A DNA stretch of 48,482 bases from Myxococcales bacterium (GTDB lineage Bacteria > Myxococcota_A > Polyangia > Polyangiales > Ga0077539), in contig JAAFIF010000076.1 in NCBI GenBank assembly GCA_013298625.1, forward strand, positions 1 to 48,482, read 5' to 3'. Below, one piece after another: positions 27,831 through 37,842 of this stretch. Every line of letters begins with the position of its first letter. Positions within the stretch are counted from its first letter, which is position 1. The notes beneath the pieces are model-generated. The model was not told where the DNA came from and did no database searches. It saw only the letters and a program-made list of their open reading frames with translations. The position numbers and the translations under genes are program-made.

Positions 27831-29311
27831 CGCAGCGCTTCCGTGCGTCCTTGCGCGATGTACGCGCGGGCCTTGGCGGCTTCGACCTGCCAACGCGCGC
27901 GAGCGAGCGAGGCCCGCGCTTGCGCGTCCTGCACCTGCGCGTCGACGAGCTCGATCATCGTGCTCGCTCCGGCCTCGTAGCGGCCCTGCGCTTGCGCGAG
28001 GTTCGCCGCTGCGCCGCGCGCGAGCGCCTCGGTCTGCTCGAGCGCCTGCTGCGCCGAGCGCGCCGCGACGACGGCCTGCACGGCCTCGGTGCGCACCGAC
28101 ACGATCGACTGTTGCTCTTGCATGCGCGCGGTGGCCGCGTTGACCTCGGCGAGGCGAATGTTGGCCCGCACCGTGGGGTCGAACACCGCCCACGAGAGCG
28201 AGACGCCCGCGCTCACGGACTCGGACGGACCGTTGGTGTCGGTCCACATGGGCTCGGTGTAGCGCCAGTTTTGCGAGAAGCGCACGCCGGCGTTGGCGCT
28301 GGCCGAGAGCGTCGGGAGCAGCCCGCGGCGCGCGTTCTCGACCTGTTGATCAGCTTGCTGCGTGCGAACTCGGCTCGCGAGCACCTCTGGGCGGTCGACC
28401 GCTGCGCGCTGCGCGGCGAGCGAGACGTCCTCGACGGGGGCCAGCGGCGCGGGGACGAGCACGTCGAGCTCGCCGAGCGCGTCGATTCCCAGGGCGCCTG
28501 CGAGCGCGACGAGGTCCGAGCGAAACGCGACCTCTGCGTTGGCCACGTCGAGCCGCGCGGACGCGAGCGAGACCTCCGCCCGGGTGCGCTCGATGGGCGG
28601 GCGCGCGCCGGCGTCGGTGTAGCCTCGGGCGACCTCGAGCGAGCGCTCGCGAAACGAGACCGTCACGCGCGAGGTCTCGATGCCCTCTTTGTCGAGCACG
28701 ACCGTGTAGAACGCGCTCACCGCAGAAGAGATCGCGCTTCTGCGCGCGGCTTCGAGGTCGATGGTCGCGGCGCGCGCGCCGATCTCTGCGGCTTCGACGG
28801 ACCCCGAGGTGCGGCCGAAGTCCCAGAGCGTCCAGCGCAAGCTCGCCGTGGCGTCGATCTGCAGGGTGATGTTGGTGTTGTTGAGGGTGACGGGACCGAC
28901 GACCTGCGTTCCGTTGGAGATCGAGAACTGCGGGCTCGACGAGACCGAGACCGAGGGGAGAAACCCAGCGCGGGACACGTCTGCCTGCGCGGAGGCGGCG
29001 CGCGCTCGCTCGACGGCGACGAGCACCGCGGGGGCGTTGTCCCTGGCCCGCTGCACGACCGAGGCGAGCGAGAGGACCACCCGCGCTCGCGGAGCGATCG
29101 TGGCGTTGAGCGGGCGCTCGCCTCGAGGCTGCGGGTCATTTTGCCGCTGCTGCGCGTGCGCCGCGATGCTCGCCGTCGAGCAGACCAGGGCCCCGAGCAC
29201 GCCGAGCGCGCGCAGCGCCGGGACGTGGACCGTCGTGCCGCGGCGACGCGCGTGTGCGTTGGGCGAAGCAGAGCGGTCGAGCGAGCAGTGACGAAACGTA
29301 TCTCGGATCAT
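27827..29311 (-). CDS. TolC-family outer-membrane efflux protein
   Basis: A 494-residue protein. I chose the ATG at 29311 because GGGAG lies nine to ten bases upstream; a TTG nine bases earlier would sit on the Shine-Dalgarno. After an N-terminal Arg/His-rich stretch and a signal peptide (near ...CSTASIAAHAQ) come two related halves of long helices and beta strands typical of TolC: ARAASAQADVSRAGFLPSVS, WTLWDFGRTSG in the first, and ARRGLLPTLSASANAGV, SWAVFDPT in the second, with long alanine-rich coiled coils. It would form the outer-membrane duct of the Mac-type exporter encoded just upstream. It follows the permease by 30 bases. Confidence 0.93.
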   Translation of the reverse strand: MIRDTFRHCSLDRSASPNAHARRRGTTVHVPALRALGVLGALVCSTASIAAHAQQRQNDPQPRGERPLNATIAPRARVVLSLASVVQRARDNAPAVLVAVERARAASAQADVSRAGFLPSVSVSSSPQFSISNGTQVVGPVTLNNTNITLQIDATASLRWTLWDFGRTSGSVEAAEIGARAATIDLEAARRSAISSAVSAFYTVVLDKEGIETSRVTVSFRERSLEVARGYTDAGARPPIERTRAEVSLASARLDVANAEVAFRSDLVALAGALGIDALGELDVLVPAPLAPVEDVSLAAQRAAVDRPEVLASRVRTQQADQQVENARRGLLPTLSASANAGVRFSQNWRYTEPMWTDTNGPSESVSAGVSLSWAVFDPTVRANIRLAEVNAATARMQEQQSIVSVRTEAVQAVVAARSAQQALEQTEALARGAAANLAQAQGRYEAGASTMIELVDAQVQDAQARASLARARWQVEAAKARAYIAQGRTEALR

Positions 29312-29341
29312 TGAGTGCAATCTCCCAGTGCTGCGAGCGCG

Positions 29342-31329
<1,988 letters not shown>

Positions 31330-31338
31330 GGTGGTCCT

Positions 31339-32781
31339 CTAGAACATCCTCGGACCGCGGCTGCCGCCGCCGCTGCCGCTGCGAGAACCGCCACCGGCGC
31401 TCGCCGCAGGCGCCGCAGCGGTGCGCGACGCGCTCTCGTCGACCTCGTCGGTCACCACTTCGGCGCCGTCGAGCAGCTCGCTCGACTCGACGGCGGTGTT
31501 CGCCCCGTCCGTCGCGACGATGCGCACACGAACGGGCGCAGGCCTCCCGTCACGAAGCACGTACACGCGACCGACACGCGCCGCGTTGAACTCGCGGTCC
31601 GAAGAAGCACCGCCGTCTGCGCCGTTCGCGCCGCTCGCGCCATTGTTGGCCTCGACGCCCGCGTCGCGACGGCGTCGTCCCGTCCCGTTGGTCCCGTCCG
31701 CGCTCGCCGCCGGCCGGTAGCGGAGGGCTGCGTTGGGAACGCGCAGCACGTTCTCGAGCCGCGCGGTCGTCACGGTCACCGTCGCCGTCATCCCCGGCCG
31801 CAGCTTCGCCTCGGGGTTGGGAACCTCGATCACCGCCGGGTACGTCACCACGCCCGCCGTCGTCGTCGAGCCGTAGCGCAGCTGCGTGATCGTCCCCCGA
31901 AATCGCTCGCCCTGAAACGCCTCGACCCGCGCCTCGACCGTCATCCCCTCGCGCAGCCGTCCCACGTCCGCCTCGTCGATGTCCGCGATGATCCGCATGC
32001 GAACGAGGTCCTGCGCGATCACGAACAGCGTCGGCGCCTGCAAGCTCGACGCGACCGTCTGCCCAGGATCCACCTGCCGAGAGATCACCAGCCCCGAGAT
32101 CGGCGAGAAGATCCTCGCTTGGGTCAGCTGCGTCCGCACGCTCGCGAGGCTCGCTTGCGTGCGCGCCACGTCCGCTTGCGACACGGCGATGCTCGCCCGC
32201 GACAGGTCCCGCGCGCCGAGCGCCGTATCGAGGTCCGCTTGCGCGTTGAGCCCGCGCGCGCGCAAATCTCGCGCCCTCGCGAGGTCGCGCTCTCGGATCA
32301 CCAGGTCCGCCCGCGCACGAGCGAGCGAAGCCCGCGCCGAAGCCTCGGAGGCTCGCGCCTCGTTGACCCTCGTCTGAAAGGGATCCGGGTCGAGCTCGGC
32401 CAGAAGATCGCCTTCGCGCACGGTCTGGTTGAAGTCCGTGTGCACGCGAAGGACGCGCCCCGAGACCTGCGCGCCGACCTGCACCGAGAGCAGCGGCTGC
32501 ACGGTCCCCGTGGCCTCGATCGACTCGACGATCTCGCCCATCGTCGCGCGCGTCGTCACGTAGCGAACGCCCGCTTTCTTCGCGGTCTGCGAGCGCCACA
32601 CGAGCCCGCCCACCACCGCCGCCGCCAGCACCGCGAGCACGATCCAGCCCCAAGGACGGCGCCGCTTGGTGATCTCTGCGAGCAGCTCGGCGTCGGTGAC
32701 GTTGGAGCCGGGCATCGGCCCGGACGCGGGCACGGTCGGCGCGGGCGAACCAGGAGCGTTCGGAGTGGCTGCGGTTGTCAT
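31339..32781 (-). CDS. MacA-type periplasmic adaptor (membrane fusion) protein
   Basis: A 480-residue adaptor and first gene of the efflux operon. A Pro/Ala-rich cytosolic N-terminus of about 44 residues precedes one membrane helix (WGWIVLAVLAAAVVGGLVW). Then come a lipoyl half-domain (VQVGAQVSGRVLRVHTDFN), an alpha-hairpin of two long coiled-coil helices (about 135-215), the second lipoyl half (IFSPISGLVISRQVDPGQ) and beta-barrel domains (RMRIIADIDEADVG, LRPGMTATVTV). The end carries a Ser/Gly-rich tail with SRSGSGGGSRG. It bridges the inner-membrane permease and TolC. The longer than usual N-terminal and C-terminal tails are low complexity. Confidence 0.94.
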   Translation of the reverse strand: MTTAATPNAPGSPAPTVPASGPMPGSNVTDAELLAEITKRRRPWGWIVLAVLAAAVVGGLVWRSQTAKKAGVRYVTTRATMGEIVESIEATGTVQPLLSVQVGAQVSGRVLRVHTDFNQTVREGDLLAELDPDPFQTRVNEARASEASARASLARARADLVIRERDLARARDLRARGLNAQADLDTALGARDLSRASIAVSQADVARTQASLASVRTQLTQARIFSPISGLVISRQVDPGQTVASSLQAPTLFVIAQDLVRMRIIADIDEADVGRLREGMTVEARVEAFQGERFRGTITQLRYGSTTTAGVVTYPAVIEVPNPEAKLRPGMTATVTVTTARLENVLRVPNAALRYRPAASADGTNGTGRRRRDAGVEANNGASGANGADGGASSDREFNAARVGRVYVLRDGRPAPVRVRIVATDGANTAVESSELLDGAEVVTDEVDESASRTAAAPAASAGGGSRSGSGGGSRGPRMF

Positions 32782-32936
32782 GGTGTCGGGCTCTGCTTCA
32801 ACGCGGTGATACGCCCCTGAATTCTCGAATGCTCTCGAAGAAGCCCCGGCGCAACACTTCTTAAGTCACGGCGCAACCCGCGACCAACCTGCGGATAATT
32901 TGCGTTGAGTGCCCGCGCTCTGCTTCACCCTTCGCC
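32782..32936. promoter_or_regulatory. Divergent promoter region, efflux operon / TPR gene
   Basis: The 155-base gap separates two divergent units and is richer in A/T than its surroundings. A -10-like GATAAT (32894-32899) points toward the plus-strand TPR gene. TTGCGC lies on the minus strand upstream of the adaptor gene but has no convincing -10 partner. No operator is obvious. Confidence 0.3.
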
Positions 32937-34340
32937 GTGCGTCGAACATTGCTCTCGCTGACGGTCGTGGCTTGCTTGTGTGTCCCTGCGGTTGCGGGCG
33001 TCGCGCGCGTGCGGGACGCGCGGCGATCGACGGCCGAGCTCACCGAGGGAGCGTCGCTGCTCGAACGACCGCTCTCGCAAGCGGCAGAGCTCGGGGATTT
33101 GCCCACGAGCGACGCGCGCGCGAAGCTCCACAGCGCGCGCGACGGCGCCGCGGACGAGCAGCAGTCGCGCAGAGCGCGCGCGCTCGGCCAGGTGTGCGAC
33201 GCGATCGAAGCGCTGCGCCGAGGAGAGCACTCCACCGCCGCGCAGTCCGCGGACGGCGCGATTCGCCTCGCGCCCGACGAGCCCATCGCGCTGCTCGTGC
33301 ACGCCGCTGCCGCCGCTGGACGCGGGGATCGCGGCGCCGCAGAGCGCTCGCTCGACCGCGTCACGCGCAACCGCAACGCCCCTCCGTCGTTGCGCGAACG
33401 GGCAGCGTTTATGCGCGCAGAGTGGATGCTCGACGCGGGCCGCTCGCACGAGGCCCTCGATCTGCTCGAGGCGCTCGACCGAGATCGCCCGCGCGGCGGC
33501 TCGGTGCTCAACCTCCTCGGCCTCGCGCGCAGCGCGGTGGGCGATCGCGTGGGCGCGCTGCGAGCGTTCGAGCAGGCGATCGAGACGCACCCGCACAAGG
33601 AGGTTCCGCTGTTGAACCTCGCGAGGGCGTATCGAGAGCAGGGGCAGCTCGATCGCGCGCGCAGCACGCTCGAGCGCGCGCTGGGCCACTCGCAGGACTA
33701 CGCCGACGCGTGGGTGGCGTACGGCGTCGTGCTCGCGGACCTTCACGCGCCCAACGCGCGGCACGTGCTCGTGCGCGCAGCGCAGCTCGCGCCCAACGAC
33801 GCGACGCCGCTGGCCGCGCAGGGCGCGCTCGACCTCGCTGAACACCACTACGAAGACGCGGCGGAGTCCTTTCGCAAGGCGCTCGAGCGAGACCCCGACC
33901 ACGCCATCGCGCGCACCAACCTCGGGATCACGCTGGCGCATCTCGGGCGCAACGACCTCGCCCTGCGCGCGTTCGAGCAGGCCACGCAGCGCGCCCCTCA
34001 CGTCGGCGAAGCGTGGAACGGCCTCGGCTCGATGCGCCTCGCCTCCGGCGACGCCTCTGGCGCAGTCGCTGCGCTGCGACAAGCCATGACGCTCTTGCCC
34101 GACGACGCGAACCCCGCGATCAACCTCGGCCGCGCGCTCGAGGCGCTGCAACAGTGGGACGCCGCGTCGCGCGCCTACCGCGAGGCCCTTCGCAGGCAGC
34201 CGATGCACCAGGGCGCCGTCGATCGGCTGCTCGCCATCACCCGGCCCGAAGAGCGCGCGCACGAGCGAGCTCGGCTCGGCCTCGCGAGCGAAGCGCGACA
34301 CAACGGCCGCGCGGGGCGTACCCTGGCGAGCCGAAGGTAA
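32937..34340 (+). CDS. Exported TPR protein
   Basis: A 467-residue protein beginning at GTG and carrying a signal peptide (TLLSLTVVACLCVPAVAG). From about residue 85 to 440 there are eight or more TPR units, several close to consensus: GDRVGALRAFEQAIETHPHK, YREQGQLDRARSTLERAL, HYEDAAESFRKALERDPDHA, LGRNDLALRAFEQATQRAPH. TPRs form a superhelix that holds partner proteins. No enzymatic domain is visible. It is divergent from the efflux operon and 14 bases upstream of a small DUF3006-like gene. Confidence 0.9.
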   Translation: MRRTLLSLTVVACLCVPAVAGVARVRDARRSTAELTEGASLLERPLSQAAELGDLPTSDARAKLHSARDGAADEQQSRRARALGQVCDAIEALRRGEHSTAAQSADGAIRLAPDEPIALLVHAAAAAGRGDRGAAERSLDRVTRNRNAPPSLRERAAFMRAEWMLDAGRSHEALDLLEALDRDRPRGGSVLNLLGLARSAVGDRVGALRAFEQAIETHPHKEVPLLNLARAYREQGQLDRARSTLERALGHSQDYADAWVAYGVVLADLHAPNARHVLVRAAQLAPNDATPLAAQGALDLAEHHYEDAAESFRKALERDPDHAIARTNLGITLAHLGRNDLALRAFEQATQRAPHVGEAWNGLGSMRLASGDASGAVAALRQAMTLLPDDANPAINLGRALEALQQWDAASRAYREALRRQPMHQGAVDRLLAITRPEERAHERARLGLASEARHNGRAGRTLASRR

Positions 34341-34354
34341 CCAGAGTGACCCCG

Positions 34355-34612
34355 ATGAGCGACGAGAGAACCGCGAGATTGATCCGTGCCACTGTTGCGA
34401 GCGTCGACGAAGGCCGCGTCGTGCTCGACGCCGACGGAGAGGTCATCAAGCTGCCTGCGTCGCTGCTGCCCGCGCCTCCGCGAGAGGGCGACGCGTTCGT
34501 CCTCACGATCACCGCGGCGCCCGCGGAGAAGGGCTCGCTGCAGCAGCGGGTGATCGACCGTCTCGAAGCGCTCAGCGCAGGCGAGCACCTGGCCGGAGAG
34601 AAGAAGCCGTAG
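34355..34612 (+). CDS. Small DUF3006-like protein
   Basis: An 85-residue protein from ATG. The layout RATVASVDEGRVVLDADGE, then LPASLLPAPPREGDAFVLTI, then a charged helical tail matches the small DUF3006 family (a beta-barrel-like fold of roughly 70-90 residues, role unknown). It follows the TPR gene by 14 bases and ends just before the triple palindrome. No signal peptide, so cytosolic. The frame is open upstream as a shadow of the TPR gene; codon bias and family length favour this start. Confidence 0.75.
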   Translation: MSDERTARLIRATVASVDEGRVVLDADGEVIKLPASLLPAPPREGDAFVLTITAAPAEKGSLQQRVIDRLEALSAGEHLAGEKKP

Positions 34613-34614
34613 CT

Positions 34615-34668
34615 GCCGTTAACGGCTGCGTGCCCGCCGTTAACGGCTGCGTGCCCGCCGTTAACGGC
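34615..34668. repeat. Three palindromes GCCGTTAACGGC at exact 21-bp spacing
   Basis: The perfect 12-bp palindrome GCCGTTAACGGC occurs at 34615-34626, 34636-34647 and 34657-34668, separated by identical nine-base linkers in the last two units. A 21-bp period equals two DNA turns, so a dimeric regulator could bind all three on one face. The array lies three bases after the DUF3006-like stop and about 200 bases upstream of the ECF sigma factor start, so it is a candidate operator for that operon or a 3'-end element. Confidence 0.8.
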
Positions 34669-34864
34669 TGGCGCGACGGGGGGGATTCTCCTTCCATGGC
34701 GAGCACGTCGCGACGTCACAGCCGCGCACAGGGAACACGACGTTGCTCGTCGCGGCCGTGCCTGAGCAGACCTGGTTGTCGCAGAAGCTTGGCCTTCGGT
34801 TCCTTCGAGAGTTCTCGCTCTCCCGGCGGATCGCCGCGACAAAGTCTTCGACGCGGACGATCGC

Positions 34865-35491
34865 GTGAGCCGTTTTCGCGGGTCGAACGACATGCTTCTT
34901 CGAGAGTCCTCTTTGTCCGAGCTCCATCGACGATCGTCTGTCTCGCCGCCAACGGATGCCGTGCTCGTCGAGGGCGCATGCGCCGGGGACGATCGGTCGA
35001 AGGAGGCCCTGTACCGCCGCTACGTGTCCTTCGCGAGCGGGCTCGCGTTTCGTTTGCTGGGAAACGACAACGACCTGGAAGACGTCGTGCAGGACAGCTT
35101 CGCGGTCGCGTTTCGCACGCTGTCGCGCTTGTTGAATCCGCAGGCGTTTCACGCGTGGTTCTCCGCGATCGTGACGAGGACCGCGATCAACACCATTCGT
35201 CGTCGCAAGCTCTTGGTGCGGTTTCGGATCGCGCACGCAGCCCCCGTTCACATCGACACGCTGGTCTCGCCGTCGGCGCCGCCCGACGTCATCTTGGAGC
35301 TTCGTCTCGTGTACGGGCTCGTCGACAAGCTCCCGACCCGCGAACGCGTCGTGCTGCTGCTTCGTCGCGTTGAACAGCTCTCGTTGGACGAGATCGCCGA
35401 ACAGACAGGATGGTCGCTCGCGACGGTCAAACGTGCCCTTGCCTCCGCGACTGCATTGCTCGACGCCCATTCGCAAGAGGGAACGCGATGA
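34865..35491 (+). CDS. ECF-type RNA polymerase sigma factor
   Basis: A 208-residue sigma-70-family factor starting at GTG (an ATG nine codons later is possible). Region 2 spans about residues 45-115 (LYRRYVSFASGLAFRLLGN, LEDVVQDSFAVAFRTLSRL, AWFSAIVTRTAINTIRRRK), with the DVVQDSF core that contacts polymerase. Region 4 spans about 148-200 (LPTRERVVLLLRRVEQLSLD, IAEQTGWSLATVKRALASA), a helix-turn-helix for the -35 element. Regions 1.2 and 3 are absent, as in ECF factors. It is coupled (ATGA) to a FecR-domain protein that probably is its membrane anti-sigma or regulator. The gene is first in a three-gene operon downstream of the triple palindrome. Confidence 0.94.
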   Translation: MSRFRGSNDMLLRESSLSELHRRSSVSPPTDAVLVEGACAGDDRSKEALYRRYVSFASGLAFRLLGNDNDLEDVVQDSFAVAFRTLSRLLNPQAFHAWFSAIVTRTAINTIRRRKLLVRFRIAHAAPVHIDTLVSPSAPPDVILELRLVYGLVDKLPTRERVVLLLRRVEQLSLDEIAEQTGWSLATVKRALASATALLDAHSQEGTR

Positions 35492-36582
35492 AGTTGGTTC
35501 CAAAGCGTATCGCGGACTACGTCTCCGTGCCGTGGGATGAACGCCGAACAGAGAAGGTCTGGTCTTCTTTGCAGGCTCAGCCACGCGCGCGGCTCGGCCC
35601 CGCGTCGCGCGCCAGCTCGCTCGCGCGCGCGGCGCTGGTGTCGGCCGCGGCCGTGCTGCTCGTGTTCGTCGTGCTGCGCCGCTTCGGTTCTCACCGCGCC
35701 TCCGACACAGTGGCTACCGCGAACCCTCCGTCGATGCAGGGCCGCGTGATCGACACGCACGGCGCCATGCAGCCGGTTCAGCTGCCGGACGGCAGCACGC
35801 TGCTCCTCGAAGCAGAGAGTCGCCTGTGGGTTCTCTCGGCCGACGGCGACCGCGTTCGACTCCGCTTGGAGAACGGCTCTGTCGATTGCAACGTGGCACA
35901 TCGCCCTGCGCGAACGTTCGTCGTCGAAGTCGGCGGTGGCGAAGTCGCGGTGCGCGGCACCCGGTTCCGAGTGACCGCCGCTCGGAATCCAATGTCTGAT
36001 CACGCGGGGGGATGGCACGTGCGCGTCGAGCAGGGCTCGGTGGAGGTTCGCCGATCGGAGCGCGAACCCAGCGTCTTGCTTCGAGCTGGCGCGTTCTGGT
36101 CGAGCGAGCCACAGGATCGCCCCGCGGAGCCCGCTACGGCGCAGCCCGCGGAGGTTGCGCCGACGCTTCAGGGTGTCGCCGAACCGACTCCGCGCGCGCG
36201 CCCGTCGCAGCCCACCGCACGAGAATTGTTCTCGCGCGCGGACTCCGCGCGTTCGGCGCGGCGGCACGAGGAAGCAGCGTCGTATCTCGCGCAGCTCGTC
36301 CGCCGGTTTCCGCGGGATCCGCGCGCGCCTCTCGCGGCCTTCCAACTCGGACGCATTCGATTGCTGACGCTCCACCAACACGAGGCGGCGATCCAAGCGT
36401 TCTCGTTCGTGCTGGAGCACCGGACACGATCCCCGTTCTTCGAAGACGCCGAGGCGGCCCGCGTCGAGGCCGCGGACAAACTCGGCGACCGCGCGCGTTG
36501 CGTCGCCTGGCGAGATCAGTTCCTCGAGGCGCATCGGCGCAGCGCCTCCGCCGAACGCGTGCGCCGGATGTGCGCTCGATGA
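35488..36582 (+). CDS. FecR-domain membrane protein with TPR tail (likely sigma regulator)
   Basis: A 364-residue protein whose ATG overlaps the sigma stop. A cytosolic N-terminus of about 45 residues could bind the sigma factor. One transmembrane helix follows (ARAALVSAAAVLLVFVVLRR), then a FecR domain at about 85-200 (VQLPDGSTLLLEAESRLWVL, VDCNVAHRPARTFVVEVGGG, VAVRGTRFRVTA). From about 225 to 360 the periplasmic tail has TPR-like helices (ELFSRADSARSARRHEEAAS, FQLGRIRLLTLHQHEAAIQA). In Fec systems FecR carries a signal from an outer-membrane receptor to the sigma factor; here no TonB receptor is adjacent, and the coupled exported protein may take that place. Confidence 0.92.
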   Translation: MKLVPKRIADYVSVPWDERRTEKVWSSLQAQPRARLGPASRASSLARAALVSAAAVLLVFVVLRRFGSHRASDTVATANPPSMQGRVIDTHGAMQPVQLPDGSTLLLEAESRLWVLSADGDRVRLRLENGSVDCNVAHRPARTFVVEVGGGEVAVRGTRFRVTAARNPMSDHAGGWHVRVEQGSVEVRRSEREPSVLLRAGAFWSSEPQDRPAEPATAQPAEVAPTLQGVAEPTPRARPSQPTARELFSRADSARSARRHEEAASYLAQLVRRFPRDPRAPLAAFQLGRIRLLTLHQHEAAIQAFSFVLEHRTRSPFFEDAEAARVEAADKLGDRARCVAWRDQFLEAHRRSASAERVRRMCAR

Positions 36583-37625
36583 CCGTGAGCCGAAGCGCGC
36601 TCTTCATCGCGTTCGCGTGCGCGCTCGCAGCGAGCCCGCCTGCAAGCGCCCAAGCGCTGTGTCCGAGCTCGCCGCGGCCCGCGCTCGAGCTCGTCCTCGA
36701 CGTCACGCCGCCCGATCGATTCATCGCGACAGCGCTCGAGAACCACCTTCGCGCGGAGCTCGACGCCCGCGGAATCGACGTCTGCCAGGGGAGCGTCGCG
36801 CCGCGAACCCGCATCGCCCTGGTCCGTTTGCTCATCGAGCGCAGTCCGCAAGGCACCGTCGTCGCAACCCTGCGCGTGCGCGACGAAGTCACCGACAAGA
36901 CCGTCGAGCGCACGATGGACCTCTCCCGCTTGCCCGTCGACGCTCGGCCGACGGCAGTGGCGGCTTCGACCGATGAACTGCTGCGCGCGAGCTGGGTGGA
37001 GCTCGCGATCCACGACGCTCCACCGCCGCGCACCCCCCCTCCCGCTGCGGTGTTGAACGCCGTCGCCTCGTCTCTCGCGCCCCGGGCTTCCACGGAGAGG
37101 CCAGCGACGGTCCTCTCGCGTCGCTTCGAGCTTGGCGCGCTCTTCTCGTCGACGTTCTTTGTCGGCTCACGCGAAGCGTTCGGCGGGCTGCTCACGGCGC
37201 ATGTGTGGGCGCACCCCCGCGTCGCGCTCACGATCCACGCGGGCGGTCACGTGGGGTTGGCGCGCACGTCGGTCTTCGGCGAGGCTCGCGGCAACGACCT
37301 CCTGGCGGGCCTCGGCGTTGCGTTCGCCGTGACGCCGAACACGGGGCGCGTGGGTCTGCTCGTCGAGGTCGATGCGTCTGCGCTCCGAGTCACGTTCGAC
37401 GCGACGCCCGTGCCCGGAGCATACGCCAGCAACGCGATCGATTGGACCATCACCCTCAACGGCAGGGGCAGGTTCTGGCTGCAAACTGGCAGGGTCCGGT
37501 GGGTCGTTGGGCTCGGCGCTCCAGCGGCCCTGCGCGCGCTGCGGGCGACGGACGGAACCGCCACCGTCACAGCACTGCAGGGGGTAGGCCTCGAGGCGAC
37601 GGCGGGTGTTCACATCGGACTGTAG
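36579..37625 (+). CDS. Exported protein of sigma/FecR operon, probable outer-membrane protein
   Basis: A 348-residue protein with signal peptide (ALAASPPASAQA), its ATG overlapping the FecR stop. Residues about 35-150 resemble a small alpha/beta domain (ALENHLRAELDARGIDVCQG, ALVRLLIERSPQGTVVATL). The C-terminal half (from about 190) alternates in strands (RRFELGALFSSTFFVGS, RVALTIHAGGHVGLARTSV, WTITLNGRGRFWLQTGRVRW) and fits an outer-membrane beta-barrel ending in VHIGL. It is the last gene of the unit and is followed by a hairpin terminator. Its role as partner or target of the sigma/FecR pair is an inference from coupling. Confidence 0.85.
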   Translation: MTVSRSALFIAFACALAASPPASAQALCPSSPRPALELVLDVTPPDRFIATALENHLRAELDARGIDVCQGSVAPRTRIALVRLLIERSPQGTVVATLRVRDEVTDKTVERTMDLSRLPVDARPTAVAASTDELLRASWVELAIHDAPPPRTPPPAAVLNAVASSLAPRASTERPATVLSRRFELGALFSSTFFVGSREAFGGLLTAHVWAHPRVALTIHAGGHVGLARTSVFGEARGNDLLAGLGVAFAVTPNTGRVGLLVEVDASALRVTFDATPVPGAYASNAIDWTITLNGRGRFWLQTGRVRWVVGLGAPAALRALRATDGTATVTALQGVGLEATAGVHIGL

Positions 37626-37688
37626 TGGAGAGGACGAATTCGTGAGCCGTTTTTGCTTCCCCGACGACTTGTGTTCGAACTCGCTTCT

Positions 37689-37740
37689 AAACCACTACCG
37701 CGACGGGGTTCGTAGTTTTCCCAGTACGCGGCAGTGGTTT
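37689..37740 (+). terminator. Long-loop hairpin after the sigma/FecR operon
   Basis: Arms of 14 bases, AAACCACTACCGCG (37689-37702) and CGCGGCAGTGGTTT (37727-37740), pair with a single mismatch around a 24-base loop. A T-rich stretch (TTTGATTTGATTTC) overlaps and follows the second arm, so a transcription terminator is likely; a two-site operator is the alternative. Confidence 0.55.
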
Positions 37741-37842
37741 GATTTGATTTCAACGGCTCGCTGAAAGAGCTGATCCGCTTGGGCATCTTCGATGCCCGTC
37801 GCGGGCGCGGTATAGACGGCCTCGCAATCAACGGGACTCCCC

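Noticed and set aside
27039..28247. A 402-residue ABC ATPase starting inside tolC
   Set aside because: The extra 139 residues are the shadow of tolC; the ATG at 27830 overlapping the tolC stop gives the normal family length.
34732..34736. GGAAC as an ECF -35 element for sigma autoregulation
   Set aside because: No convincing -10 element lies 16-17 bases downstream, and the word is short.
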